From positions 1 to 64,000 of the forward strand of contig CANQVH010000005.1 in assembly GCA_947627245.1 (NCBI GenBank): DNA of 64,000 nt, read 5' to 3'. Positions within the stretch are counted from its first letter, which is position 1. Each line of letters opens with the position of its first letter. Positions 1-7,225 of this stretch are shown one piece after another. This DNA comes from an uncultured Lachnospiraceae bacterium (GTDB taxonomy: Bacteria; Bacillota; Clostridia; Lachnospirales; Lachnospiraceae). The notes below the pieces were generated by a model. The model did not search any database and had not been told where the DNA came from. It worked only from the letters and a program-made list of their open reading frames with translations. The position numbers and the translations under genes were made by a program.

Positions 1-780
1 GAGGCAGGGTTCGGCGCGGACCTCGGCGCGGAGAAGTTCCTCGACATCAAGTGCCGCATGGCGGGCCTGAAGCCGAACGCGGTGGTCATCGTGGCTACGG
101 TGAGGGCTCTGAAGTACAACGGCGGCGTGCCGAAGGCGGACCTAAACACGCCGAACCTTGAGGCGCTGGAGAAGGGACTCCCGAACCTGCTGAAGCATGT
201 GAGCAACATCAGGAACGTGTACAAGCTCCCGTGCGTGGTGGCGATCAACGCGTTCCCGACGGACACGCCGGAGGAGCTTGCGCTGGTGGAGAACAAGTGC
301 AAGGAGCTGGGTGTGAACGTGGCTCTGTCCGAGGTATGGGCGAAGGGCGGCGAGGGCGGCCTGAAGCTGGCGGAGGAAGTGATCCGTCTGGTGGAGGAGC
401 CGAACGACTTCACGTACAGCTACGAGCTTGAGGGAAGCATCGAGGACAAGCTGAACCAGATCGTACAGAAGGTGTACGGCGGCAGCAAAGTGGTGCTGAC
501 GGCGAACGCGCAGAAGCAGGCGAAGGAGCTGGAGGCGCTTGGCTATGGGAACTGCCCGATCTGCGTGGCGAAGACGCAGTACTCCCTGACGGACGACCAG
601 ACGAAGCTGGGCGCGCCGACGGGCTTTGAGGTGACGGTGCGGAACCTGAAGATCTCGGCGGGCGCAGGGTTCATCGTGGCGCTTACGGGCGAGATCATGA
701 CGATGCCGGGGCTTCCGAAGGTACCGGCGGCGGAGCGCATCGACGTGGACGAGACCGGCAAGATCTCCGGATTGTTCTGA
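1..780 (+). CDS. fhs: Formate-tetrahydrofolate ligase, C-terminal part (5' truncated by window edge)
   Basis: The reading frame is open from base 1, so the gene starts before the window; 259 residues are visible, roughly the last half of a family that is usually about 556 aa. The enzyme makes 10-formyl-THF from formate, THF and ATP in the cytoplasm, feeding purine synthesis and, in acetogens, the methyl branch of the Wood-Ljungdahl pathway. Family-typical stretches are seen, including [35 protein letters not shown] and the C-terminal [15 protein letters not shown]. Codon use is strongly GC-rich, like a highly expressed native gene. The stop codon at 778-780 is the first base triplet of a 33-bp tandem repeat. 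A strong terminator follows at 958. Confidence 0.95.
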   Translation, partial: EAGFGADLGAEKFLDIKCRMAGLKPNAVVIVATVRALKYNGGVPKADLNTPNLEALEKGLPNLLKHVSNIRNVYKLPCVVAINAFPTDTPEELALVENKCKELGVNVALSEVWAKGGEGGLKLAEEVIRLVEEPNDFTYSYELEGSIEDKLNQIVQKVYGGSKVVLTANAQKQAKELEALGYGNCPICVAKTQYSLTDDQTKLGAPTGFEVTVRNLKISAGAGFIVALTGEIMTMPGLPKVPAAERIDVDETGKISGLF

Positions 781-895
781 TCCGCGGAAGGAAAAAGCTT
801 CGAACTGTTTTGATCTGCGGAAGGAAAAAGTTCCGAACTGTTCTGATCTGCGGAAGGAAATTTTTGGAATTGTCCTGATCCGGGGAAGAAAAAGA
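778..895. repeat. 33-bp tandem direct repeats beginning at the fhs stop codon
   Basis: Units at 778-810, 811-843 and 844-875 (the last 32 bp), then a partial fourth from 876. Each opens with TGATC(C/T)GCGGAAGGAA and closes with GAA(C/T)TGT(T/C)(C/T). The end of fhs itself (GATCTCCGGATTGTTC) resembles a shortened unit, so the array may have grown from the 3' end of the gene. Every unit starts with TGA in the fhs frame when the period is 33. Confidence 0.8.
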
Positions 896-957
896 ATCGC
901 TCTGCGCAGAATGCGCAGAAGTGTCTCATCATCGGAACATATCGTATACAACAAGAG

Positions 958-994
958 TGCCCTCGGAGCAATAGCTGCTTTGAGGGCATTTTTT
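958..994 (+). terminator. Intrinsic terminator of fhs
   Basis: A 13-bp stem (TGCCCTCGGAGCA pairing TGCTTTGAGGGCA with two G-U pairs), loop ATAGC, followed by six T. A weaker, diverged copy of the same sequence lies at about 1036-1075 (GGCGCAATGAATGCTTTGAGAGCAC followed by TTTTC). The remaining gap before the next gene shows nothing else. Confidence 0.85.
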
Positions 995-1081
995 ACGAAG
1001 CTTTTCGAGACGTATCATCGTTTCAACATTCTCCGGCGCAATGAATGCTTTGAGAGCACTTTTCACGGGCGGACGACGTAT

Positions 1082-1534
1082 TCAGTCTTGTGTCTGCGCG
1101 CGCTCAAGCGCCTGTGCGATCGCCGAGAGAAGAAGCTGCGAGGTGTATTTGTTTTCCCGGGGGCAGGTGATATCCTCAAGGGACTGCTTCTCCAAGATCT
1201 GCGACGTGATATGGTCCAGAGACGGAGAGACGAGCGGGAAAGCCGCGGCAGTCGATTCGCTGAGGTTCACAAGGCGTATCGCGTTGATGTGATTTTGATC
1301 GACGCTCACCTCGACATCCACGGAGGAGTCGCCGAGCGTGACCGGAGTCGTGTAAACGCCCGCCGTATAGACCTTTTTTTCCGCGGGGGATCCGGAAGGA
1401 GTCTCCTCTTTTTTCAGCTTTCCGGAGAACATCAGTACCAAGCATACGATCAGCAGGATGGCGAGAAAGAGCAAAAGCAGGGTATAGATGATCTCCCGTG
1501 TTTTCAGAACAATGATTTTGGGATTGGAACTCAT
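1082..1534 (-). CDS. Membrane-anchored FMN-binding-domain-like protein
   Basis: 150 aa. An N-terminal hydrophobic segment (about residues 13-37) anchors a small extracytoplasmic domain. The outer part follows the layout of FMN_bind domains: YTAGVYTTPVTLGDSSVDVEV, then a DQNHINAI strand, an EKQSLEDI segment and a C-terminal LLLSAIAQAL helix. The usual SGATxTS motif, whose Thr carries covalent FMN in RnfG/NqrC-type proteins, is replaced by CPRENKYTS, so flavin attachment is doubtful. The gene points toward fhs and away from degV. The start is the CAT at 1532-1534 with an ACTGGAG ribosome site. Family assignment is by pattern only; it could simply be an uncharacterised Lachnospiraceae surface protein. 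Confidence 0.6.
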   Translation of the reverse strand: MSSNPKIIVLKTREIIYTLLLLFLAILLIVCLVLMFSGKLKKEETPSGSPAEKKVYTAGVYTTPVTLGDSSVDVEVSVDQNHINAIRLVNLSESTAAAFPLVSPSLDHITSQILEKQSLEDITCPRENKYTSQLLLSAIAQALERAQTQD

Positions 1535-1603
1535 AGCACACTCCAGTAAAATCGTATTTGATATAGTTTATTTTCGGTGTCCATGCTTTATGATAACAAT
1601 TAT

Positions 1604-1632
1604 TTGCAAAGCATCTGAAATTGTGCTATGAT
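1604..1632 (+). promoter_or_regulatory. Sigma-A type promoter for degV
   Basis: TTGCAA (1604-1609), 17-bp spacer, TATGAT (1627-1632). It lies 56 bp before the degV ATG. Confidence 0.7.
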
Positions 1633-1687
1633 GTTAGAAATAATGGGATTACTGTGGCCGGAAGCGGCCCGTGCAAGGGAGACAATT

Positions 1688-2557
1688 ATGGAAAATTATT
1701 TAATCACAACAGACAATATGGGAGATCTTCCCGAGGAATATATCGCGGAGCATCAGATTCCGGTCATGTCGCTGACCTATCTTCTGGACGGACAGACATA
1801 CACGGCGGAGAATTCGCTTCCGTATCAGGAGTTTTACAAGAAAATGCGCGAGGGCTGTATGCCGACGACTTCCCAAGTCAATCCTGCGGAGGCGAAGGCA
1901 TATCTCACCGATTTTCTGAAGCTGAACAAAAACATCATCCACATCGCGTTTTCCGGCGGATTAAGCGGCACGTACAACAGTGTGCGTCTCGCGGCGCAGG
2001 AGCTGATGGAGGAGCAGCCGGACTGCAGGATCACGGTCGTGGATTCTCTGGCGGCGTCCATGGGCGAGGGCCTTTATCTGTATCGGGCGCTGGAGCAGCA
2101 GAAAGCCGGGCTTGATTACGACGGGATGGTGCAGTGGCTTGAGGACAACAAGCAGCACATCTGCCATTATTTTACGGTCGACGATCTGTTTCATCTGTAC
2201 CGGGGAGGCCGTGTCTCGAAGGCGGCGGCTGTGGTCGGTACGATGATCAATCTCAAGCCGGTGCTGTACGTGGACAAGGAAGGACATCTCATTCCGATCG
2301 CGAAGGTGCGGGGACGCAGGAAATCCCTGAATGCTTTGTTGGATTATATGGAGAAGCAGATGGGAAGCTTCCGGGACAAGAATGATATTGTGTTTATCAG
2401 CCACGGAGACTGTTACGAGGACGCGCTCTATGTGCAGGAGCAGGTGCAGAAGCGTTTCGGGATCGAGAAATTCATGATTGCGCCGATTGGTCCGACAATC
2501 GGCGCGCATTCCGGGCCAGGGACGCTCGCGCTGTTCTTTATGGGGGACGCGCGCTGA
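1688..2557 (+). CDS. DegV family fatty-acid-binding protein
   Basis: 289 aa, normal family length. DegV proteins bind a fatty acid and some act as FakB, presenting it to the kinase FakA for use in phospholipids; the exact ligand cannot be read here. Seen: the N-terminal ITTDNMGDLPEEY strand with the DegV Asp, SGGLSGTYNSVRLA in the middle, and the signature LYRGGRVSKAAAVVGTMINLKPVL. The start at 1688 is chosen because AGGGAG lies 8 bp upstream and the family starts at this point; an upstream in-frame ATG at 1628 would overlap the promoter -10. The next gene follows after 44 bp with no visible promoter and may be cotranscribed. Confidence 0.92.
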   Translation: MENYLITTDNMGDLPEEYIAEHQIPVMSLTYLLDGQTYTAENSLPYQEFYKKMREGCMPTTSQVNPAEAKAYLTDFLKLNKNIIHIAFSGGLSGTYNSVRLAAQELMEEQPDCRITVVDSLAASMGEGLYLYRALEQQKAGLDYDGMVQWLEDNKQHICHYFTVDDLFHLYRGGRVSKAAAVVGTMINLKPVLYVDKEGHLIPIAKVRGRRKSLNALLDYMEKQMGSFRDKNDIVFISHGDCYEDALYVQEQVQKRFGIEKFMIAPIGPTIGAHSGPGTLALFFMGDAR

Positions 2558-2601
2558 GGCGCACTCGTGACGGTTTGGTCGGAATAAATGGGGAGTTTGC
2601 A

Positions 2602-4515
2602 ATGAAAGGGAAACGACTTGTATCGGTATTATCTGCAGTGCTTGCGGCGCTTATCGTCGGAGGCGCGATGCTTTGCGCGCCTGCGGGCGGGAGGATTGCG
2701 TCTGCGGCGGAGGATAAGGAAATACAGTCGGAGCAGATTGAAAAGGAGATCAGTCACAAAATCTCATACGGCGGGTACGCGCTCAATTCATCCAGACCCG
2801 GGCAAAGCGCGTTCGGCGCGAGTCCGATCAGCACGATCAGCGCGGTCAGCATCGGAGGCTTTTCCGGCAGCTTCGGCGCGCAGCTAAGCGCCGGGAGTCT
2901 GGAGCGGACGATCTACGACGAGATGGTTACGAACTATGTGAGGAACCGGAAGACGGGAAGCATAAAAATCCCATGCGAGTATGCGTTTTCCGGGGCCGGA
3001 GACTGGGAGGAGAGCGACGAGTACAAGCAGGCGGAGGAGGATCTCGGCTACATCGTGGAGACCGCCTACAACGCGTTTGTGTATGACTATCCGGAGCTTT
3101 TCTGGATCTATGAGATGACCTATATCGAGAGCACGAATGTCAGCGTTACCTACGACAACAACGGCGACGCGACTTTTTCCGGGCGCCTGACGGCGGTAAC
3201 GATAAGCTTTACGGAGATTTACGCGGGAGCGAAGGATAGTCAGGGCGCTTTTTCTGCCGCGGTCGCCGAGGCAAAGGCAGCGATCACGGCCAGCCGCACG
3301 GACGCCACGCAGTATCAGACGGTGCGGGCGATACACGACTATATCTGCAACGCGGTCGTCTATCCCTTCGGGTATGATCCCAAGGGTCTTTCCATCGTCA
3401 TGCCGGAGTACCATTCGGCGGCCGGCGTGTTTCTCAGAGGCGGGGTGGCGGTCTGCGAGGGCTACGCGAAATCGTTCATGATCCTGTGCAGAGAGTTTGA
3501 CATCCCGGCAATCCTTGTCGTGGGCGAGGCGGGCGGCGAGTCGCATATGTGGAATTATGTGCAGATGCAGGGCAGTTGGTATGCCGTGGACACGACGAGA
3601 GACGATACGCTGTCGACCGACGCGTATTTTATGATCGGCAGCGGCACGGCGGTTTCCGGAGGGACGCTCGGCACGACGCGGGTGCTGAACACATGCTTTT
3701 CCGAGAACGGGACGAGCAAAAATTTCAATTATCCGATCCTGAACGGCACGGCTTATCAGAGCGGGAACGTACATGTCCACAGTTGGGTCATGTCGTCGGA
3801 GGCCGCTCCGACCTGCACCGAGGAAGGAAGGATCACGTACACCTGCTTCTCCTGCGGAGAGACGACGACCAGCATTGTGGCGGCGCTCGGGCACAGCTAT
3901 CACAATAAGAACTATGTTTACAATAATGACGCGACGGTCTTTAGCGACGGCACGAAGACACTGGTCTGTGACAACGGCTGTGGGACAGGAAGGAAGACGG
4001 TCCCGGCGGAGGGGACGAGGATCGCGCCGACGATCACGCTGAACGCGACCAGTCTGAAGCTCAAAAGGGGCCAGTCCACGAATGCGCTGAAGGTGAGCGG
4101 ACTGTCGATGGGAGATTCGGTCAAGAGCTGGACGTCCGCGAATCCCAAGATCGTCAGGGTCACTTCATCGGGCAAGATAACGGCGAGGAATAAGACGGGG
4201 ACGACAAAGATCATCATCACGCTGAACAGCGGTCTGAAGAAGGAGATCAAGGTCACGGTGCAGTCAAAGGCTGTCGCGGCGAGCAAGATTTCCGACATTG
4301 AAAAATCGATCACTCTGAAAAAAGGCAAGACAAAAAAGCTGACCCCGACGATCCTGCCGATCACATGCGTGCAGAAGGTGACCTACAAATCCTCAAACAC
4401 AAAGGTAGCGACCGTCTCCGCTTCGGGCAAAATCAAGGCCCGCAAAAAGGGGAAAGCGACGATCACGGTAAAATGCGGCAGCAAAACCGCAAAATGCAAG
4501 GTCGTTGTAAAATAA
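2602..4515 (+). CDS. Secreted transglutaminase-like protein with two C-terminal Ig-like (BIG2) repeats
   Basis: 637 aa. A signal peptide (KGKRLVSVLSAVLAALIVGG, cleaved near ASAAED) leads to a transglutaminase/protease-like core at about residues 240-345, with the triad C285 (VAVCEGYA), H315 (SHMWNY) and D330 (YAVDTT). A small segment at about 390-440 has CxxC-like pairs (TCTEEGRITYTCFSCGE). Residues about 475-637 form two lysine-rich BIG2 repeats (TLNATSLKLKRGQS; EKSITLKKGKTKKL), which are usually cell-wall or glycan contacts. No sortase motif is present. Start 2602 has GGGGAG 7 bp upstream. Substrate unknown; such secreted Cys-His-Asp proteins are common in gut clostridia. Confidence 0.85.
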   Translation: MKGKRLVSVLSAVLAALIVGGAMLCAPAGGRIASAAEDKEIQSEQIEKEISHKISYGGYALNSSRPGQSAFGASPISTISAVSIGGFSGSFGAQLSAGSLERTIYDEMVTNYVRNRKTGSIKIPCEYAFSGAGDWEESDEYKQAEEDLGYIVETAYNAFVYDYPELFWIYEMTYIESTNVSVTYDNNGDATFSGRLTAVTISFTEIYAGAKDSQGAFSAAVAEAKAAITASRTDATQYQTVRAIHDYICNAVVYPFGYDPKGLSIVMPEYHSAAGVFLRGGVAVCEGYAKSFMILCREFDIPAILVVGEAGGESHMWNYVQMQGSWYAVDTTRDDTLSTDAYFMIGSGTAVSGGTLGTTRVLNTCFSENGTSKNFNYPILNGTAYQSGNVHVHSWVMSSEAAPTCTEEGRITYTCFSCGETTTSIVAALGHSYHNKNYVYNNDATVFSDGTKTLVCDNGCGTGRKTVPAEGTRIAPTITLNATSLKLKRGQSTNALKVSGLSMGDSVKSWTSANPKIVRVTSSGKITARNKTGTTKIIITLNSGLKKEIKVTVQSKAVAASKISDIEKSITLKKGKTKKLTPTILPITCVQKVTYKSSNTKVATVSASGKIKARKKGKATITVKCGSKTAKCKVVVK

Positions 4516-4602
4516 ATCGGACGACCTCCTTTTTCAAAAAAGATTTCCTGTGAAACCGGAATAAAAACGGTAAAAAAGCACATATTACTAACATACCGGC
4601 GA

Positions 4603-4627
4603 TGCGGCAGACCGAAATCCTGCCGCA
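4603..4627. other. Perfect 8-bp hairpin upstream of the lipoprotein gene
   Basis: TGCGGCAG (4603-4610) pairs with CTGCCGCA (4620-4627) around a 9-base loop. There is no T run, so it is not a classic terminator; it would sit in the 5' leader of the lipoprotein mRNA or at the tail of the previous message. Confidence 0.4.
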
Positions 4628-4671
4628 GCCGCGGAAGCTACAGGAATAAATGAAAAAGGAGAACGCAAACT

Positions 4672-5169
4672 ATGAAACGCTGGAGAAAGTACACATTATG
4701 TATTGCCTGCGTATGCTGCATGGCATTTCTGGCAGGCTGTGGAAACGATGACAACAAAAATGCGAACGAAAAAGAGACACAGAAAATTACGGCGGAGGAT
4801 CAAAAGACAGGCACTGAAGACAACGCTGCAGACGGCGTTGTTTCTTCAGAAAACAGCGTGGAAGGCGGCTCTGAAGCTGGGGCCGATAAGGCTGATACGG
4901 CGCCGGAGAGCGCGGATGAAAGCAACGTAAACGGCGTCACGGACGAGAACAATAAAGAAGACAGAGAAGACGACAACATTGCGGAAAACGGCAATACGGA
5001 CAACGGTGTCGTCGGAGATGCGGGCAGCGATATCGTTGACGGCGTCGGAGACGCCGGGAAGGACGTGATTGACGGCGTTGGAGATGCGGGAAAAGACGTG
5101 ATCGACGGCGTTGAGGAAGCGGGAGACGCATTGACCGGGAACGGCGATGCGGACAGCCAGAATCCGTAA
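4672..5169 (+). CDS. Acidic, low-complexity lipoprotein with 11-residue repeats
   Basis: 165 aa. The lipobox LAGC places the lipidated Cys at residue 23 after a short signal peptide (MKRWRKYTLCIACVCCMAFL). The rest is rich in Asp, Glu, Asn and Gly, with no recognisable fold. Three in-frame copies of a GDAG(K/S)D(V/I)(I/V)DGV unit are encoded by 33-bp repeats at 5014-5046, 5047-5079 and 5080-5112, followed by a diverged fourth. AAAGGAG precedes the ATG. A strong hairpin follows at 5208. It probably acts as an extracellular spacer or cation-rich surface coat, but no function can be assigned. Confidence 0.8.
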   Translation: MKRWRKYTLCIACVCCMAFLAGCGNDDNKNANEKETQKITAEDQKTGTEDNAADGVVSSENSVEGGSEAGADKADTAPESADESNVNGVTDENNKEDREDDNIAENGNTDNGVVGDAGSDIVDGVGDAGKDVIDGVGDAGKDVIDGVEEAGDALTGNGDADSQNP

Positions 5170-5207
5170 TCCCGGGACAGAGCGCGGTATTTGTTTCATT
5201 GACGAGA

Positions 5208-5255
5208 GTGCAGTGCGGCATGTTCTTCGGAACACGTCCGCTCTGCACATTTTAC
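5208..5255 (+). terminator. Hairpin with C(UUCG)G tetraloop, probable terminator
   Basis: GTGCAG/CTGCAC outer stem, GCGG/CCGC middle, and TGTTC-TTCG-GAACA apex, then ATTTTA. The UUCG loop closed by C-G is an unusually stable form. The T run is short (4), so termination may be partial. Confidence 0.6.
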
Positions 5256-5327
5256 GGTATCGGGGAGTACGGGCGCATATGATGTGAAGCGATCTGCACG
5301 ATATCGGAGACCAGAGGAGGGAGTGCG

Positions 5328-6173
5328 ATGCGGTTTCGGCCGTGTATCGACATACATAACGGAAAAGTGAAACAGATCGTGGGCGGAAGTCTGCGCGATG
5401 CGAAGGATGCGGCAAGCGAAAATTACGTGTCGGAAAAAGACGCGGGTTTTTATGCCGAACTGTATCGGAAGGACGCGTTGACCGGCGGCCATGTGATCCT
5501 GCTGAACCCGGCGACTTCGGAATACTATGAGGAGACGAAGCGGCAGGCCATGCTTGCGCTTCATGCCTATCCGGGCGGGATGCAGTTGGGAGGCGGAGTG
5601 AACGAGACGAACGCCGCGGAATTTCTGGATGCAGGCGCTTCGCATGTCATCGTAACATCCTATGTGTTCCGTGACGGGCAGGTGGATTTTGAACGCTTGC
5701 GTCGTCTGGAGCGCGAGACCGGGAGAGAGCGCCTTGTGCTGGATCTAAGCTGCAGGAAAAAAGCGGACGGAGGCTATTATATTGTGACGGACCGCTGGCA
5801 GAGGTTCACGGAGGTTTGTCTGTCGCACGGGACACTGGACGAGCTGGCTGGGCACTGCGCGGAGTTTCTGATTCACGCGGCGGATGTCGAGGGCAGACAG
5901 AACGGGATCGAGGAGGATCTGGTGCGCCTGCTTGGCAGTTGGCAGGGGATTCCCGTGACCTACGCGGGCGGCGTAGCAGACTATGCGGATCTTGAAATGC
6001 TGCAAAGGCTGGGGAACAACCGCCTCGATGTGACGGTCGGGAGCGCGCTGGATCTGTTCGGGGGTCCTCTGTCTTATCGGAAAGTACTGGAGCTTTGCGT
6101 GGGCGGCACAAAGAGCGAGAGAAAGAGTGATACAAAGAATGAGACGAAGAATGATACAAAGAGCGATATGTAA
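5328..6173 (+). CDS. hisA: Phosphoribosylformimino-AICAR-ribotide isomerase, eukaryotic (HIS6) type
   Basis: 281 aa. It catalyses the fourth step of histidine synthesis, ProFAR to PRFAR, in a (beta/alpha)8 barrel. The sequence matches the eukaryote-like branch: MRFRPCIDIHNGKVKQIVGGSL at the start, LNPATSEYYEET, GGMQLGGGVNETNA, an internal LVLDLSCRKK where bacterial HisA has its Asp-containing strand, and ITYAGG-like VTYAGGVADYADL near the end. No other his genes are nearby. The last ~20 residues are a hydrophilic tail made from 12-bp repeats (GATACAAAGAAT type, 6129-6170) that is not part of the barrel. The start has GGAGGGAG upstream. Confidence 0.85.
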   Translation: MRFRPCIDIHNGKVKQIVGGSLRDAKDAASENYVSEKDAGFYAELYRKDALTGGHVILLNPATSEYYEETKRQAMLALHAYPGGMQLGGGVNETNAAEFLDAGASHVIVTSYVFRDGQVDFERLRRLERETGRERLVLDLSCRKKADGGYYIVTDRWQRFTEVCLSHGTLDELAGHCAEFLIHAADVEGRQNGIEEDLVRLLGSWQGIPVTYAGGVADYADLEMLQRLGNNRLDVTVGSALDLFGGPLSYRKVLELCVGGTKSERKSDTKNETKNDTKSDM

Positions 6174-6248
6174 CGGGCGGCGCAGCAGTCGTTTTGTGAT
6201 ATAGATAGATAATCACGGAATAATTACTGAAAAATTACGAGTTTTCAT

Positions 6249-6275
6249 TGAAAAAACTGGAAAATATGTTATACT
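6249..6275 (+). promoter_or_regulatory. Probable promoter of hpf (extended -10)
   Basis: TATACT at 6270-6275 is preceded by TGT (extended -10, TGnTATACT). TTGAAA at 6249-6254 is a -35 candidate, but the spacer is only 15 bp. Confidence 0.55.
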
Positions 6276-6343
6276 GAATTTTAGAACGGTGCGCTTCTTT
6301 CACTGTGCACTTGTTCCAGTCTCAAGTAAAGGAGTTGGACAGT

Positions 6344-6874
6344 ATGAAATTTACGATCAGCGGCAAAAATCTCGAAGTGACGGATGGCCTGAAATCGGCG
6401 ATCCGGGACAAGCTTGGCAAGCTGGAGCGGTATTTTACTCCGGATACAGAAATCATCGTCACACTGAGTGTGGAGAAGGAGCGTCAGAAGATTGAGGTAA
6501 CGATCCCGGTTCGGGGGAACATCATTCGCTCCGAACAGGTGAGCAACGATATGTATGTCTCGATCGATCTGGTTGAGGAAGTGATCGAGCGCCAACTGCG
6601 CAAATACAAGGAGAAGATCATCGAGCGACATCAGGACGGCGGCAATTTCCGTCAGGAGTTTATCGAGAAGGAGACGGATCCGCTCGACGAGGTGAAGATC
6701 ATCCGCACGAAGCACTTCGGCATGAAGCCGATGTACCCGGAGGATGCCTGCGTACAGATGGAGCTTCTCGGACACAATTTCTTCGTATTCTTCAACGCGG
6801 AGACCGAGGAAGTCAACGTCGTCTACAAGAGAAAGGGCAATACCTACGGACTGATCGAGCCGGAATATTCATAG
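6344..6874 (+). CDS. hpf: Ribosome hibernation promoting factor, long form
   Basis: 176 aa, the usual length of long HPF. It binds the 30S decoding region and joins ribosomes into inactive 100S dimers in stationary phase. The N-terminal domain (1-100) has the beta-alpha fold start MKFTISGKNLEVTDGLKSAI and RDKLGKLERYF. A linker leads to the C-terminal dimerisation domain (about 118-176) with VKIIRTKHFGMKPMYPEDACVQMELLGHNFFVFFNAET and a VVYKRKGNTYGLIEP end. Start 6344 is set by AAAGGAG and by the family start; an in-frame upstream ATG at 6305 lacks a ribosome site. It has its own promoter. Confidence 0.95.
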   Translation: MKFTISGKNLEVTDGLKSAIRDKLGKLERYFTPDTEIIVTLSVEKERQKIEVTIPVRGNIIRSEQVSNDMYVSIDLVEEVIERQLRKYKEKIIERHQDGGNFRQEFIEKETDPLDEVKIIRTKHFGMKPMYPEDACVQMELLGHNFFVFFNAETEEVNVVYKRKGNTYGLIEPEYS

Positions 6875-6942
6875 GATTTCGGAAAGCCCATATTTATACA
6901 AAGTATTTTGAGCTATGAAACAATGAGACAGACAGCCAAACG

Positions 6943-7000
6943 GGGGCAGGGGTCTCCGGGAAGGACCTATAAGGGGCGTCCACCCGGAGATCCCTGCCCC
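6943..7000 (+). other. Long 18-bp stem-loop between hpf and secA
   Basis: GGGGCAGGGGTCTCCGGG (6943-6960) pairs with 6983-7000 at all 18 positions (one G-U) around a 22-base loop. No T run follows directly; six T occur about 20 bases further. It could end hpf transcription, act as an RNase III site, or stabilise the 3' end. In the 351-bp gap around it, a smaller GCCGGC-TATTTT-GCCGGC hairpin lies at about 7078-7090, then the secA promoter. Confidence 0.6.
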
Positions 7001-7103
7001 TGCTGTCGTCCTTGAAGCCCTTTTTTGCGTTTTCATTACCTTTTTGTTGGTCGCCTGACTATTCGGTTCTGCCGGCTATTTTGCCGGCCTTTAAAAATTT
7101 GGA

Positions 7104-7132
7104 TTGCCTTGTGCACATGAAAGTGTTACAAT
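7104..7132 (+). promoter_or_regulatory. Promoter of secA
   Basis: TTGCCT (7104-7109), 17-bp spacer, TACAAT (7127-7132). The predicted leader carries a hairpin, CCTCGCCGG/CCGACGCGAGG (7151-7181), close to the 5' end of the RNA. Confidence 0.7.
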
Positions 7133-7225
7133 AGATGGAACGTTGCTGTACCTCGCCGGGTTCTCTGAATCCGACGCGAGGGAAGATTTATACAATCAGA
7201 ACAATAATTAGATGGGAGAACCGGA

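Noticed and set aside
778-895. Possible CRISPR or attachment-site array after fhs
   Set aside because: The repeats are directly adjacent with no unique spacers, and no integrase or cas genes are present.
142-954. Long open frame antisense to fhs
   Set aside because: A shadow of a GC-rich gene on the other strand; the protein is Arg/Leu-rich with no family pattern.
7141-7190. Possible tRNA-like fold in the secA leader
   Set aside because: Only a single hairpin forms; no acceptor stem or T-loop consensus.
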